From assembly GCF_000196255.1 (NCBI RefSeq), contig NC_006370.1, positions 1,456,187 to 1,520,186 on the forward strand: DNA of 64,000 nucleotides, in the 5' to 3' direction. Below are positions 37,877 to 46,987 of the stretch, in pieces. Made by a program: the position numbers and the translations under genes. How positions within the stretch are numbered: the stretch's first letter is position 1; the number at the start of each line of letters is the position of its first letter. The notes below the pieces were generated by a model. That model had not been told where the DNA came from and searched no databases. It saw only the letters and a program-made list of their open reading frames with translations. The DNA comes from Photobacterium profundum SS9. Lineage in GTDB: Bacteria > Pseudomonadota > Gammaproteobacteria > Enterobacterales > Vibrionaceae.

Positions 37877-37984
37877 TTGCTCATTTTAGCAAATTTATCA
37901 ATATGAAACTGCTTTTGATGTCAATGAGTAAAAGGGGAGCGTCAACGATCGTTGACTGCTCAAATATGACAAATACCGACCGAG

Positions 37985-38332
37985 TTAGATCATCGATTGA
38001 TAATGTAATTCTTGATGACCAAGCACATCAAATCCTGATAGCAACCACTTAAATTGTTCATCCGTTAATTCAAATTCATTGCAATCGATGTTACTCGGCC
38101 ATTTGAATTTTTGCTTCTCAAGACGTTTGTACCAAAGTGCAAACCCCGTCTTATCCCAATACAGTATTTTTAGTTTGTCTTTGGCTTTATTGCAAAACAC
38201 AAACAACTCACCTGTGTAAGCATCACGATTAAGCTCATCTTCAACAATGGCTGCTAACCCGTTTATTGATTTTCGAAAGTCGACAAAATCACGGTGTATA
38301 AAAACGGCTGATGGTTCAATAAAGGATTGCAT
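37985..38332 (-). CDS. tnpB: IS66 accessory protein TnpB
   Basis: The 115-residue protein contains DFRKSINGLAAIVEDEL and GELFVFCNKAKDKLKILYWD with GFALWYKRLEKQKFKWP, the diagnostic IS66 Orf2 (TnpB) sequence. It overlaps the tnpA stop by one base, implying coupling. It is required for transposition of IS66-type elements but its biochemical role is unclear. Confidence 0.93.
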   Translation of the reverse strand: MQSFIEPSAVFIHRDFVDFRKSINGLAAIVEDELNRDAYTGELFVFCNKAKDKLKILYWDKTGFALWYKRLEKQKFKWPSNIDCNEFELTDEQFKWLLSGFDVLGHQELHYQSMI

Positions 38333-38628
38333 TAGCTCAACTCACGCAGTATTTGAGCCAAGTATGTAGCGGATGTTGTTGCAGGCAAACTGACGTTTGC
38401 CTTACCAACCGTGAGTGTGATGGATGGTTGCTCTTCCAAGAACTCAATTTGCTGTATCACTTTGGCGCGAACAAAACTGTTGGATGTTAAGCCCAGTTTT
38501 TTCTTGAAAGCGTAGAAGCTAGAAGTCGGTAATTGATGCTGTTGGCAGTAATTTGAAATAGTTAATCCACTGGTTTGTTGATTTTGTATTAGGGTCTGCC
38601 ATTGTGTTTCGTTGCGCGTTATTTTCAT
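38332..38628 (-). CDS. tnpA: IS66 accessory protein TnpA
   Basis: The 98-residue protein has a helix-turn-helix of the IS66 Orf1 type (NQQTSGLTISNYCQQHQLPT, then SSFYAFKKKLG). It is the first gene of the element and overlaps tnpB. Confidence 0.9.
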   Translation of the reverse strand: MKITRNETQWQTLIQNQQTSGLTISNYCQQHQLPTSSFYAFKKKLGLTSNSFVRAKVIQQIEFLEEQPSITLTVGKANVSLPATTSATYLAQILRELS

Positions 38629-38764
38629 TGTTATTTCCTTTTATTTGACTTGGAAATAACATAACTGAAGTCAGAAATTAGATGGAGGTGTGTTTCGCCA
38701 GACGCTTACGATTGTTTTGTTAAGCATAATCAAACAACGTTTAATATTATGGAGAGGCTGCATC

Positions 38765-38959
38765 ATGCCGGAACATAACATAAGAAATGTTGATGAGATG
38801 CTTAGTTCATCAGTAGCAATGCTAGAAGTGTTGGAGGTATTGGTACTTGAGGGATTGCTTATAGATTACGTCGATGTTGAAACCATTGGTACGTACATTA
38901 ACCACATAAAAAACAATCAACTTATCGTTGCTCAGATTATTGAGCAATGCATTAAATAG
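38765..38959 (+). CDS. Duplicated 64-residue phage protein, copy 1
   Basis: The ATG at 38765 gives MPEHNIRNVDEMLSSSVAML followed by EVLEVLVLEGLLIDYVDVET, an acidic helical protein. About three residues in four match the copy at 43176. GGAGAG precedes the start. IS66 has inserted 47 bases upstream and separated it from its leader. Function unknown; it is always followed by the membrane/coiled-coil gene region. Confidence 0.65.
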   Translation: MPEHNIRNVDEMLSSSVAMLEVLEVLVLEGLLIDYVDVETIGTYINHIKNNQLIVAQIIEQCIK

Positions 38960-39119
38960 TCAAATTCAATTTCGCTAATTATAGGTGAGCTTTCTCCTTT
39001 GATTAATGCCCGCCTAATTTTCAAAAATGATTAAGGGTTTTCCACAAAACCACAACCACCTTCTTGTAGTGATTTATCTTTGCTGTTAGTTTTACTGTGT
39101 ATACATACAGGGGCAGATC

Positions 39120-39371
39120 ATGACTATTCATGCAGGAGTAACCGTTTTAGTCGGGGCCATCAGCGCTGGTGTAGCACTTCTTGGTAGCGTGTCATATTCA
39201 TCATTTCACGATGGAGAGAACAGCCGTCAGATTAAAGTTAACGCTGAGCACATCCACCAGCTCGAGTTAAACACTAAAGATATCGCTACAACACTGCATA
39301 AAATCGAAATTGATACCGCTGTATCCAGAGAGAAGGCCGAATGGCTCTATGACAATGCCACAAAACCATAA
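39120..39371 (+). CDS. Membrane and coiled-coil phage protein (holin or XhlA-like), copy 1
   Basis: One N-terminal membrane segment (VTVLVGAISAGVALLGSVSY) is followed by a coiled coil (RQIKVNAEHIHQLELNTKDI). The 83 residues differ from copy 2 at 44604 at only three positions. The layout resembles XhlA-type lysis accessory proteins. In copy 2 the gene leads directly into an amidase and a holin, supporting a lysis role. GGGGC-type ribosome site upstream. Confidence 0.65.
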   Translation: MTIHAGVTVLVGAISAGVALLGSVSYSSFHDGENSRQIKVNAEHIHQLELNTKDIATTLHKIEIDTAVSREKAEWLYDNATKP

Positions 39372-39470
39372 AGATAGAGGAAAAGAAGGACTAAGTTATT
39401 ATCTTAAAGGAACAGTGATATTTATAGTGGCGAAAGGCTTGAGGACGTTAGTGTCCTCAAGTTGTACAAA

Positions 39471-40676
39471 TTATCGTCCAAATCTCACAATATTACTTGT
39501 TTCAGATTTATAATTTTTCTTGTTGTTTGAAGTCGTTTTATTTTGGAAACGAAGAGTAACTAAATTGTCTTCTTCTGTATCGTCATCAAAAAAGCCTCGA
39601 GGTAGCCCACATAATTCTTCACAAATAAAGGTAGAAAAACCAAGCTTATCTAGTAGAATATTTTTACTGAATCCACCTTGATCTATAAGCATATTAATTG
39701 CTCTTGGTAAGAGTCTAGGGTTTTCAGGTTTAACTTGATCGTCATAAGGTTCTTTAATTCGCCATCCTTTAGAAGATAAATTTTTATACAAATTAGATTT
39801 TTGCAGGTCAGAAATTATATCTAACTGATGAGCTCTATAAATCATAGCAGCAATAGAAACCTTCCATCGAGGTTTAAGAGCCAAAAAAGTCTCTAAAGTT
39901 GGGTTTTCTAAATCTCGTGCAAATGAATCAGCAGGAAGTAATAAACAGCTTGCAAAGAGGTTAGCCTGTCTTTCGATTTCTTTATGAGCTGTTTGATTAA
40001 TGTCATCTACTTTTACATTTTTATGCAGAATAATATGACCGAGCTCATGAGCTAAGTCAAAACGACTTCTTATAGCATTATCTTTATCTGTTGCTAGTAA
40101 TATATATGGACGCCCAGTTATCTTGTTCCAGCTTGAAAGACCGTCTAATTTATCAAAGCCTATTTCGCATCTTGAAAAAATAACACCAGAATTCTCAACG
40201 GATAAAGATAAATCTTTGATTGGTGAATTACCTAAATTAAAATTATTTCTAAATTCAATAGCAGATAACTCAATATCTTCATCAGAGATAGCCTTAAAGT
40301 TTTTATTTACTTCAGGTATCCTAAGTGTAGGCCAATCTAACCACTGATTTAATATTGTTGATAATTCAGCAATCCAATCTAATTTTATTTTTGTTGCTTC
40401 TCTTCCTGATTTTGTAGCAGCAGTTAATGAACGAAAAAAATATGGAGAGCTATTCTCTGCTGCTAGCTCTCTTAGAAACCAATGAACTGGCTGCCCTAAC
40501 GCGATAGACAAAGCTTGAAGTTTATCCCCTTGAGGATTTTGCTTTCCATTTTCCCAGTTAGTAACTGTAGCTCCCGATACATTGACCAGCGTAGCCAAGG
40601 CAACTTTAGTCAAGCCTAAAGACTCTCTTGCCTGAGTTAACCGATTTGACTGGAAACCACCCACACCAGATTTCAT
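39471..40676 (-). CDS. Xre/ImmA-IrrE fusion: helix-turn-helix plus zinc metallopeptidase
   Basis: Residues 12-68 form an Xre domain (LTQARESLGLTKVALATLVN and SGATVTNWENGKQNPQGDKL). The zinc motif HELGH is at residues 210-214, with the third ligand region in EIERQANLFASCLLLP. Such proteins cleave a repressor or antitoxin or act as one half of toxin-antitoxin-like pairs. It starts three bases after the stop of an upstream partner gene, now split by an IS. That insertion may cut it off from its promoter. Length 401 residues. Confidence 0.85.
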   Translation of the reverse strand: MKSGVGGFQSNRLTQARESLGLTKVALATLVNVSGATVTNWENGKQNPQGDKLQALSIALGQPVHWFLRELAAENSSPYFFRSLTAATKSGREATKIKLDWIAELSTILNQWLDWPTLRIPEVNKNFKAISDEDIELSAIEFRNNFNLGNSPIKDLSLSVENSGVIFSRCEIGFDKLDGLSSWNKITGRPYILLATDKDNAIRSRFDLAHELGHIILHKNVKVDDINQTAHKEIERQANLFASCLLLPADSFARDLENPTLETFLALKPRWKVSIAAMIYRAHQLDIISDLQKSNLYKNLSSKGWRIKEPYDDQVKPENPRLLPRAINMLIDQGGFSKNILLDKLGFSTFICEELCGLPRGFFDDDTEEDNLVTLRFQNKTTSNNKKNYKSETSNIVRFGR

Positions 40677-40679
40677 AAC

Positions 40680-40968
40680 TTACTCACCACTTGTTTTTGT
40701 CTCTTCTTCATCCAAGGCTATACGAAGTGTAGGCCAAGCCATATCACTCTCATAAAGCTCTTCTGATTCGTACATGTCTAACAGCTCTTCGAGCGAAAGC
40801 CAAACATGGTACCCTTTCCAATTTGAAAAAGGAATTGCTACCATAATATTAGCAGGTACTCGTTGTTCATCTTTATTATTTGGCTGAATCACTACAATGA
40901 CGACATGCAGTTTACCTACAAAATCAACATTTGAATTATCAAACAAATCAATTTGATATGGCTCTAAG
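40680..40968 (-). pseudogene. 3' part of the Xre/ImmA partner gene, split by the IS
   Basis: This fragment encodes YQIDLFDNSNVDFVGKLHVV through MAWPTLRIALDEEETKTSGE. Removing the IS and one copy of GCTCTAAG joins it in frame to 42369-42741 (LLEP-YQIDLF), giving about 217 residues. Interestingly its WPTLRI phrase recurs in the downstream ImmA protein (DWPTLRIPEV). Confidence 0.75.
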
Positions 40969-42368
40969 CATAGGTATCTACACAAAATGGTTACAAATTA
41001 ACCAATCGGCCAAGAGAAGGGAACTGATCTAAGGATCAACGATCAAGAGAGTTAACTTTCATTTCATTAGTATTGACGATGACTCTTTTTGAACAACATC
41101 AATTACCCTGTATCCTTGAATCAAGATTATCTAAGCGTTATCAGACCCTTATAATGGAACACATGACAGTTAATTCTAGCAATGCACCAGGTGTAAAATC
41201 TCTTCGCCACCACACACAATCATGGGCATCGACACAAGCAACATGGCGTTTTTATCATAATGAGGATGTGACTTTTCCTATGCTAAGTGGCCCGATGCTG
41301 GGACTTGCTCGTTCTGGTGTGAAAGAAAGTCAAAGTCGATATGTATTAATGGCTCATGATTGGTGCCATATCAATTTCGCTAAACATCATAGTAAGTTAG
41401 ATAAAACTAAGATGTCACACGCTCTCGATGTTGGCTACGAACTGCAAGCGTCTTTATTGGTAGACGCAAATACTGGCGCACCCATTGCTCCAGCAGGCCT
41501 TAACTTACTGACAAGCAACGGTATTTATCAATGCCGAAGCCAAGAGTTACAACCCAAGCAAAGTCACCTAGATTCACTCTTTGACAGCATTCATTGGCAA
41601 GAACAATTACATTTAGACAAGCCTCTGGTGCATGTTGTTGATAGAGAAGCAGATTCAGCGAAAGACTTAAGACGTTTAGGCTCAGTTCACTGGCTAACTC
41701 GAACTAAAAAAGGCTCAACGTTCCGTCACGAAGGTCAGTTTAAAACGGCTGAAATCATCAGTCGAACAATCTCCCCAGACTTGAAAGGTGTTATTTCTCT
41801 TCGAGGTAAAGAGGGCTATTTGTTTGTTGGTGAAACGACTGTTGAGTTACACCGGAAATCAGAAAAGCTCGCGTCAGCGGCGCCCACCTGTCGCTTTGTT
41901 ATGAGCCTGGTCACGGATGATGAAGGTAAAGAGCTAGCAAGATGGTATCTGCTGTCTAACGTGTTGGATGTTGATGCAACAGAGATCGCAACGTGGTATT
42001 GCCATCGCTGGAATATTGAATCTTGGTTTAAGTTATTGAAGTCAGATGGTCATCAGTTAGAAAAATGGCAGCAAACTACTGCGGAGTCAATATTAAAGCG
42101 TCTGATCACAGCCAGTGTTGCAACGACGTTGATATTTAAGCTTTATTCGGACAGCTCGGATGAAGCTAATGAATTTAAAGGTTTTTTGGTTAAGCTGAGT
42201 GGTCGTTTAACTAAGCGAACAAAGCCTGTCACTCAGCCATCACTGCTTGCGGGACTATGGGTTTTCCTACAAATGTGTGAAGTACTAGATACCTACACCA
42301 TGGATGAGATAAACGCGATGAGGCAAATAGCCAGTTCGTTTTTTGCTCAATCTGTGTAGATACCTATG
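40969..42368 (+). mobile_element. IS4-family (IS50-like) insertion sequence, copy 1 (1400 bp)
   Basis: Terminal repeats CATAGGTATCTACACA and TGTGTAGATACCTATG bound the element. The target duplication GCTCTAAG occurs at 40961-40968 and 42369-42376. The element has one transposase gene and is nearly identical (about four silent differences) to copy 2 at 47417-48816. Confidence 0.95.
41079..42359 (+). CDS. tnp: IS4-family transposase
   Basis: The 426-residue DDE transposase shows MAHDWCHINF for the first Asp, HVVDREADSAKDL for the second Asp, and WYCHRWNIESWFKLLKSDGH with the Y-2-R-3-E-6-K signature typical of Tn5/IS50-like members. I start at the ATG at 41079; a TTG two codons upstream is also in frame. 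It is identical in protein sequence to copy 2 and intact. Confidence 0.92.
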   Translation: MTLFEQHQLPCILESRLSKRYQTLIMEHMTVNSSNAPGVKSLRHHTQSWASTQATWRFYHNEDVTFPMLSGPMLGLARSGVKESQSRYVLMAHDWCHINFAKHHSKLDKTKMSHALDVGYELQASLLVDANTGAPIAPAGLNLLTSNGIYQCRSQELQPKQSHLDSLFDSIHWQEQLHLDKPLVHVVDREADSAKDLRRLGSVHWLTRTKKGSTFRHEGQFKTAEIISRTISPDLKGVISLRGKEGYLFVGETTVELHRKSEKLASAAPTCRFVMSLVTDDEGKELARWYLLSNVLDVDATEIATWYCHRWNIESWFKLLKSDGHQLEKWQQTTAESILKRLITASVATTLIFKLYSDSSDEANEFKGFLVKLSGRLTKRTKPVTQPSLLAGLWVFLQMCEVLDTYTMDEINAMRQIASSFFAQSV

Positions 42369-42741
42369 GCTCTAAGAGAGCGTTGTTCATCGATAATAAC
42401 TTTCTATGCGTAGCGTCTCTTACTTTTGAACCATGAGGGACTTCGACATGCGAAAGAGTGATGTCTCCGAATTGATTAACAATGTAATGCTCTCCACGTG
42501 GCGCAGTATGACAAACTTCACCGCCAAATGTGCAAAACGCCTCATCTATTAAATAGCGTCTCATTTGTGGTCTTAAGCGCGCCTTAGGGGTCACTACTAG
42601 CTCTTCTTCGAGAAAGTTTTCAACAACGCCATATTTTAAAATAATATTCTGTGCTAGTAGCTCTAAAGGTTCTTTTGGCAGATTAGTCACAATGAAGCTA
42701 TAAAGTTTTTCTTGTACATTTTTGTTCATATGGATTCGCAT
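42369..42741 (-). pseudogene. 5' part of the Xre/ImmA partner gene, split by the IS
   Basis: The fragment begins MRIHMNKNVQEKLYSFIVTN (a second ATG is at 42729) and includes TFGGEVCHTAPRGEHYIVNQ before running into the IS. It belongs with 40680-40968. The protein family is unknown to me. As the gene upstream of an Xre/ImmA protein it may be the toxin or sensed partner. Confidence 0.7.
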
Positions 42742-43059
42742 CGCTATTAAATTGCCTTAAGCCGAATTATTGCTCATAATCTTAGGTTTTGGAAGTATTT
42801 GTGACAAAAAATTTATGTTTTTTTGAGCCTATAGGCATATTAGTCCTAAATGGATCAAGTAATTTGAAGGTTGTGATGATGAGCATATGTTAGTCAATGA
42901 CAGTGAGAAGATGAAAGCATGCAGCTTTGTTAAAGCTGGAGCTGTGTGATGCACCGTTTCAATCAAGCATTATAAATTTAAAATGCCACGCGTTAGGAAT
43001 TGCTCTTAAACGCTTGTATCGTTCATCATAAAACAGGGCGGATGCACGATAGTGTGGTG

Positions 43060-43541
43060 ATTTTTTTCTCATCGTTAAAAACTGTTCATGTACACAGTCG
43101 TTATCAGTGCTGGTGGTTCTGATTGTTTTGTTGAGCATAATCAAAAAACGTTTAATCTTATGGAGAAGGTTGATTATGTCTGAACAAAACATAAGAAATA
43201 TTGATGAAATACTCAATTCGTCGATAGCAATGCTCGAAGTTTTAGAGGTTTTAATACTTGAGGGTTTAATTATCGATTACGTTGATGCTGAAACTATGGG
43301 GTCGTATCTCAATCAAATTAAAAGTAATCAATTAAGCGTTGCCCAGATTATTGATCAATGCATGAAATAGTTAAATTCAGTTCCGCTAACTTAGGTGGGC
43401 TTTACTCCTTTGATTAATGCCCGCCTAATCTTCAACAATGATTAATACCATTCGACAAAACCACAATCACTTTCATGGATGATTTACCTTTACTGTTAGG
43501 TTTGCTGTGTATACATATAGGAGTAGATCATGACTCTTTTG
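43060..43541 (+). repeat. Duplicated phage block, copy 2 (truncated)
   Basis: This block repeats the leader, the 64-residue gene and the leader of the membrane/coiled-coil gene found at 36230-36309 plus 38718-39128. It breaks off right after ATGACTCTT of that second gene. The last 117 bases recur at 44499-44613. Confidence 0.7.
43176..43370 (+). CDS. Duplicated 64-residue phage protein, copy 2
   Basis: The ATG at 43176 gives MSEQNIRNIDEILNSSIAML followed by EVLEVLILEGLIIDYVDAET, a homologue of the gene at 38765. GGAGAAGG precedes it. The differences are mostly conservative (Val/Ile, Glu/Gln), suggesting selection on the protein rather than recent copying. Confidence 0.65.
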   Translation: MSEQNIRNIDEILNSSIAMLEVLEVLILEGLIIDYVDAETMGSYLNQIKSNQLSVAQIIDQCMK

Positions 43542-43910
43542 CTTCCTTTCTTTCAATATAAGTGACCACATCCACATGATGATTTCGTATCCGCCCAAAC
43601 GATGTATATCAAAGCTGGTTACAACTTGAAGGCATCAACCTCTATGTGATTAAAAATGAATTTAATGATTTAAGATCGGGGATGAAAATCCGTTCTTTGG
43701 TCAAAGTCTGACTTTGCAAGTGCTTGCGGAGAGGGGAAGGGGGCGGTATCAGTGATCAAAACTACACTTAAATATAAAAGTGTAATGACAATCATTACCA
43801 TGTAGGTTAAGGTTATGTTTTCCTGATTAAGACTGCAATGGCTCTTTCTTCTAGGATCTTCACATTTTTACCACGAGCTAAAATTAACGCCGATAAAGTA
43901 AAGGTTATTG
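43542..43910. other. Start of a foreign segment inserted in the duplicated block
   Basis: No intact gene is seen. A string such as DDFVSAQTMYIKAGYNLKAS can be read near 43580-43650 before a stop, perhaps a fragment of a phage protein. I cannot name it. Confidence 0.3.
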
Positions 43911-44258
43911 ATGATATCAAAAAAAAGAATAAGTGCAGCCTATGAAGAATTAAATAGAAAAGGATTTAAAGAGGTGACTTATAATTCTTATGTGACTAAA
44001 AAATTAGACCGTATTGGGCTGAGATTTAAACCTTATTATTATAATAACTTCATTGAAAATTTCATTAATCTTACATTTTCTGCATTATGTGCTTATCTTA
44101 TATTAAAGTTAATATTTGACTTCTGGTTAAATATTATTAGTTTATCATTTGTTTCTGGGAGTATTGCATTGATAGTGACTTCTCTTGGGAATGCTGTTTA
44201 CTTCTCCTATTTAAGAAGTAAGCACAATATATCTAAATGGGACGATCTTCCTAAATAA
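43911..44258 (+). CDS. Two-helix membrane protein of unknown function
   Basis: The ATG at 43911 has AAAGG six bases upstream and gives 115 residues: a basic head (MISKKRISAAYEELNRKGFK), two hydrophobic segments (INLTFSALCAYLILKLIFDF and SFVSGSIALIVTSLGNAVYF) and a short tail. It is alone in the segment lying between two copies of a 117-base direct repeat. It could be a small effector or immunity-type membrane protein; this is inference. Confidence 0.55.
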   Translation: MISKKRISAAYEELNRKGFKEVTYNSYVTKKLDRIGLRFKPYYYNNFIENFINLTFSALCAYLILKLIFDFWLNIISLSFVSGSIALIVTSLGNAVYFSYLRSKHNISKWDDLPK

Positions 44259-44498
44259 TTAAAATGTGAAGGCTTCACCTGCAGCTTTACGGTGTAGGTG
44301 AACAGTTAATTTTATGGGGCTTTGAAAACAGTTTCGTGACGATGAATAGGCTAAGCGGTTGGCTCAGTAAATGGCATAAAGGCAAGGTAATACATTGAGT
44401 GATGCGACCGAACGAGCCAAACAGCAGCGTAATATTTAACTGACGGCATTGCGCTTTAAACATTGAACTCAATAAACTTCATATCATTCATTCAATTC
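44259..44498. other. Remainder of the inserted segment
   Basis: I see no gene here. The segment ends where the duplicated leader resumes at 44499. Confidence 0.35.
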
Positions 44499-44613
44499 TA
44501 ATCTTCAACAATGATTAATTCCTTTCTACAAAACCACGATCACTTTCTTGTGATGATTTACCTTTACTGTTAGGTTTGCTGTGTATACATACAGGAGTAG
44601 ATCATGACTCTTC
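44499..44613 (+). repeat. Direct repeat, duplicated phage leader (third copy)
   Basis: It matches 43424-43541 nearly base for base, starting CTAATCTTCAACAATGATT and ending in ATGACTCTT. Together the two copies bracket the 43542-44498 segment. A more diverged copy is at 38990-39128. Confidence 0.7.
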
Positions 44614-44855
44614 ATGCAGGGATAACCATTTTCGTCGGGGCCATCAGCGCTGGTGTAGCACTTCTTGGTAGCGTGTCATATTCATCATTTCATGATGGAG
44701 AGAATAGCCGCCAGATTAAAGTTAACGCTGAGCATATCCACCAGCTCGAGTTAAACACGAAAGACATCGCAACAACACTGCATAAGATTGAAATTGATAC
44801 CGCTGTATCCAGAGAGAAGGCCGAATGGCTCTATGACAATGCCACAAAACCATAA
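44604..44855 (+). CDS. Membrane and coiled-coil phage protein (holin or XhlA-like), copy 2
   Basis: The protein is 80 of 83 residues identical to the one at 39120, with the N-terminal membrane helix and a coiled coil. AGGAG precedes the ATG. It is followed by an amidase and a 3TM-type holin on the same strand, forming a lysis cassette. Confidence 0.7.
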   Translation: MTLHAGITIFVGAISAGVALLGSVSYSSFHDGENSRQIKVNAEHIHQLELNTKDIATTLHKIEIDTAVSREKAEWLYDNATKP

Positions 44856-44895
44856 AGTGGGTCATGGGTTAATCTCATGAACTTTGGAGCATGTA

Positions 44896-45456
44896 ATGAA
44901 GACTATTGCTTTAATCATTGGCCACTCTGCTAAAAGAGGCGGAGCAGCAAACAAAACTCACGGTATCAATGAGTTTCAATTTAACGAGCCGCTGGCTCAT
45001 TGTGTTGCTGAAAAGCTGATGTTGTACGGGTTTGAGCCGATTATTGTTTATCGTGACAGTTCTTACTCAAAATTGCCTAAGAAGGTAAATCAAACGGGTG
45101 CAGATATCGCGGTATCTTTCCACTGTAATGCCTTCAATGATAAATCGAATGGCTCAGAGACGCTTTACTATAAACATAGTGCGAAAGGTATTCTTCTTGC
45201 CTCAGCAATACAGAAAGAAGTGGTTCATTGCCTTGGATTAAAAGATCGTGGTCTTAAACCCTGCGTGGCATCTTATAAAGGTAAAGCTGGCGACCGTGGT
45301 GGCTTACTTCTTCAGAAAACCTCAATGCCATGTGTGATTGTTGAGCCGTTCTTTATTGATAGCGATAGTTCGCTTGAGTTAGCACAAGAAAGGTTTGATG
45401 ACCTGGCTAAAGCGTACGCCTTAGGCATTAAAAATTTTTTGGAAGGTGAGATATGA
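44896..45456 (+). CDS. Phage N-acetylmuramoyl-L-alanine amidase (endolysin)
   Basis: The amidase_3 fold is shown by ALIIGHSAKRGGAANKTHGI (first zinc His), NEFQFNE (zinc Glu), AVSFHCNAFND (second zinc His) and CVIVEPFFID with the catalytic Glu. It cleaves the amide between muramic acid and the stem peptide. I choose the ATG at 44896 with GGAG upstream over a TTG at 44884. It lacks a signal peptide, as expected if a holin releases it. The stop overlaps the holin start (ATGA). Confidence 0.85.
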   Translation: MKTIALIIGHSAKRGGAANKTHGINEFQFNEPLAHCVAEKLMLYGFEPIIVYRDSSYSKLPKKVNQTGADIAVSFHCNAFNDKSNGSETLYYKHSAKGILLASAIQKEVVHCLGLKDRGLKPCVASYKGKAGDRGGLLLQKTSMPCVIVEPFFIDSDSSLELAQERFDDLAKAYALGIKNFLEGEI

Positions 45457-45929
45457 GCCTATTAACAAAAATCACGGATGTTATTGGCGGTTCATTATTT
45501 GGTTCGGTAAAGGAGCTGATAACAGATTACTTTCCACCGGATATGTCCCCTGAAAAGAAAGCAGAACTGCAGCGAAAAATAGATGAAATGGAATTTAAGA
45601 AACAGATAGCCATTCTTGAAGCTACTGCGGATGCTGAGAAAACGCTTAACCAGCGTATTGCTGAGCAAGAGGGGACAGCAAGTGATTTAAAGCAATTGCC
45701 AATCGTGGGGCGGATAGTTCTTTTTCTGCGCGGTCTTCAGCGCCCTATGTGGGGATTCTTTGTTATGTACATTGATTTTGAATGGTTCACGAAGGCGCCA
45801 ACATATACAGAACAACAGCAATCTGCTTTAATCGTTATTAATTTGTTGGTTCTTGGATTTTTATTTGGAGAGAGGACGATAACGAACTTAAAGCCGCTGA
45901 TTGTAGAAGTGTTCGGTAGGGGGAGGTAA
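45453..45929 (+). CDS. Phage 3TM-type holin
   Basis: The 158-residue protein has a helical charged N-terminal half (PDMSPEKKAELQRKIDEMEF) and membrane segments from about residue 85 on (GLQRPMWGFFVMYIDFEWFT, then SALIVINLLVLGFLFGERTI). This matches the holin family with the RP-W motif at the first helix. It overlaps the amidase gene by four bases. Confidence 0.75.
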   Translation: MSLLTKITDVIGGSLFGSVKELITDYFPPDMSPEKKAELQRKIDEMEFKKQIAILEATADAEKTLNQRIAEQEGTASDLKQLPIVGRIVLFLRGLQRPMWGFFVMYIDFEWFTKAPTYTEQQQSALIVINLLVLGFLFGERTITNLKPLIVEVFGRGR

Positions 45930-46370
45930 GTGGAATAGTTGAAAGCTGGTGGGTTAAGTGGTACCTCAAACAAAAATTACAAATTCTAAAACTGATAATG
46001 TTTAAGAAGTTGTTATCCTCCAGTGTTTTTTACTTCATCCCCTTACTTTCTCCATCATGCATATTATTTCCCCAAAAATATTCACAGGCTAAACTCCAAT
46101 TTCTTCAGTAAGTGCCAAAGTCGTTACGAAGAACTTGCGTATTATTCAACTGTATTTTTAAACAGTAGATGGAATATCCTATGCTTCCTTTGTCAAACGA
46201 GCCTCCCAAAAACCGTTTTAATCATTGATATGTGAACAAAAAAAGTTCAATCTAGACAGTATGTTAGCTAGTAAATATTAGTTACAATTATGTTTGAGCT
46301 GGTTCATGGTTTAGTGATAGGAAGCATGCTCATTAAACAGAAGTAGGAAGCATGTGCTTTCTACTTAGCG
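45930..46370. other. Junction between phage lysis genes and the integron cassettes
   Basis: No convincing gene is seen in 441 bases. The last bases, TTAGCG, lead into the first cassette boundary (G then TTAGGCA at 46371). This may be the end of an eroded upstream attC. Confidence 0.4.
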
Positions 46371-46987
46371 TTAGGCATTACGTGTACTAATTTCAGAAAC
46401 AGAGGTGATTAATGTCAACATTTGCAACTGCAAAAATAGGTTCTTCTGCACCGCTTCCTGAGCAATCCGTAGATTCGATTGTTATGGAGCGTACAGTTTT
46501 TAATGACGATAGAACCCACAGATTCACACTGTTTCGTCATTGGGGAAATTTAGAAGACTACGCGTGTGGTATTAGCATGAACCCCTCTGGTGCAGCTGAA
46601 GACGTAAGTGATCCAACTGTCAATGGTATGGTTCGTCGTGCAAAGAAGCATTGGGGGGTTGGTGCTTATTATCAGCTTAATGTTATGTCAATTCGTGGAA
46701 CTTATTCATCCGATTTAGCAAAGACTTCAGTGGTCAACCTACCTGAAAACGATGAATGGATAAGGCGTATTGTTGCAAACGCGCGAATTGTTGTTGTGAG
46801 TTGGGGGAACCCCGGTCATAAATCTGGTCGTGGTGCGGAGATTGAAAAGATATTACGAGAAACTTGTGATCCTTTGAAGGTATTTTGTTTCGGAAAGAAC
46901 AAGAATGGATCACCAGTACACCCTCTCTATCAGCGTATTGATAAGGAATTGGTCCCATATTTCGAACAATAACTTTGTAAGTATAAA
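46371..46987 (+). other. Integron-type cassette 1 (DUF1643 gene)
   Basis: The cassette opens with TTAGGCA after a G and its attC begins with the complement TGCCTAAC at 46988. Such cassette-specific matching is the mark of integron gene cassettes. It holds one gene. Confidence 0.7.
46412..46972 (+). CDS. DUF1643 family protein
   Basis: The 186-residue protein has TLFRHWGNLEDYACGISMNP and SGAAEDVSDPTVNGMVRRAK, then VVVSWGNPGHKSGRGAEIEK. These are the conserved blocks of DUF1643, a family common in phages and integron cassettes with no proven function. It starts 41 bases after the cassette boundary with AGGTG before the ATG. The stop is 15 bases before the attC. Confidence 0.75.
   Translation: MSTFATAKIGSSAPLPEQSVDSIVMERTVFNDDRTHRFTLFRHWGNLEDYACGISMNPSGAAEDVSDPTVNGMVRRAKKHWGVGAYYQLNVMSIRGTYSSDLAKTSVVNLPENDEWIRRIVANARIVVVSWGNPGHKSGRGAEIEKILRETCDPLKVFCFGKNKNGSPVHPLYQRIDKELVPYFEQ

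Larger units (their letters stand above)
36310..38709 (-). mobile_element. IS66 family element, copy 1 (2400 bp)
   Basis: The ends are GTAAGCGTCTGG / CCAGACGCTTAC inverted repeats. The eight-base target duplication GATTGTTT is present at 36302-36309 and 38710-38717. It holds the three IS66 genes tnpA, tnpB and tnpC, all on the minus strand. Copy 2 at 54011-56410 is inverted and encodes identical proteins. Confidence 0.95.
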
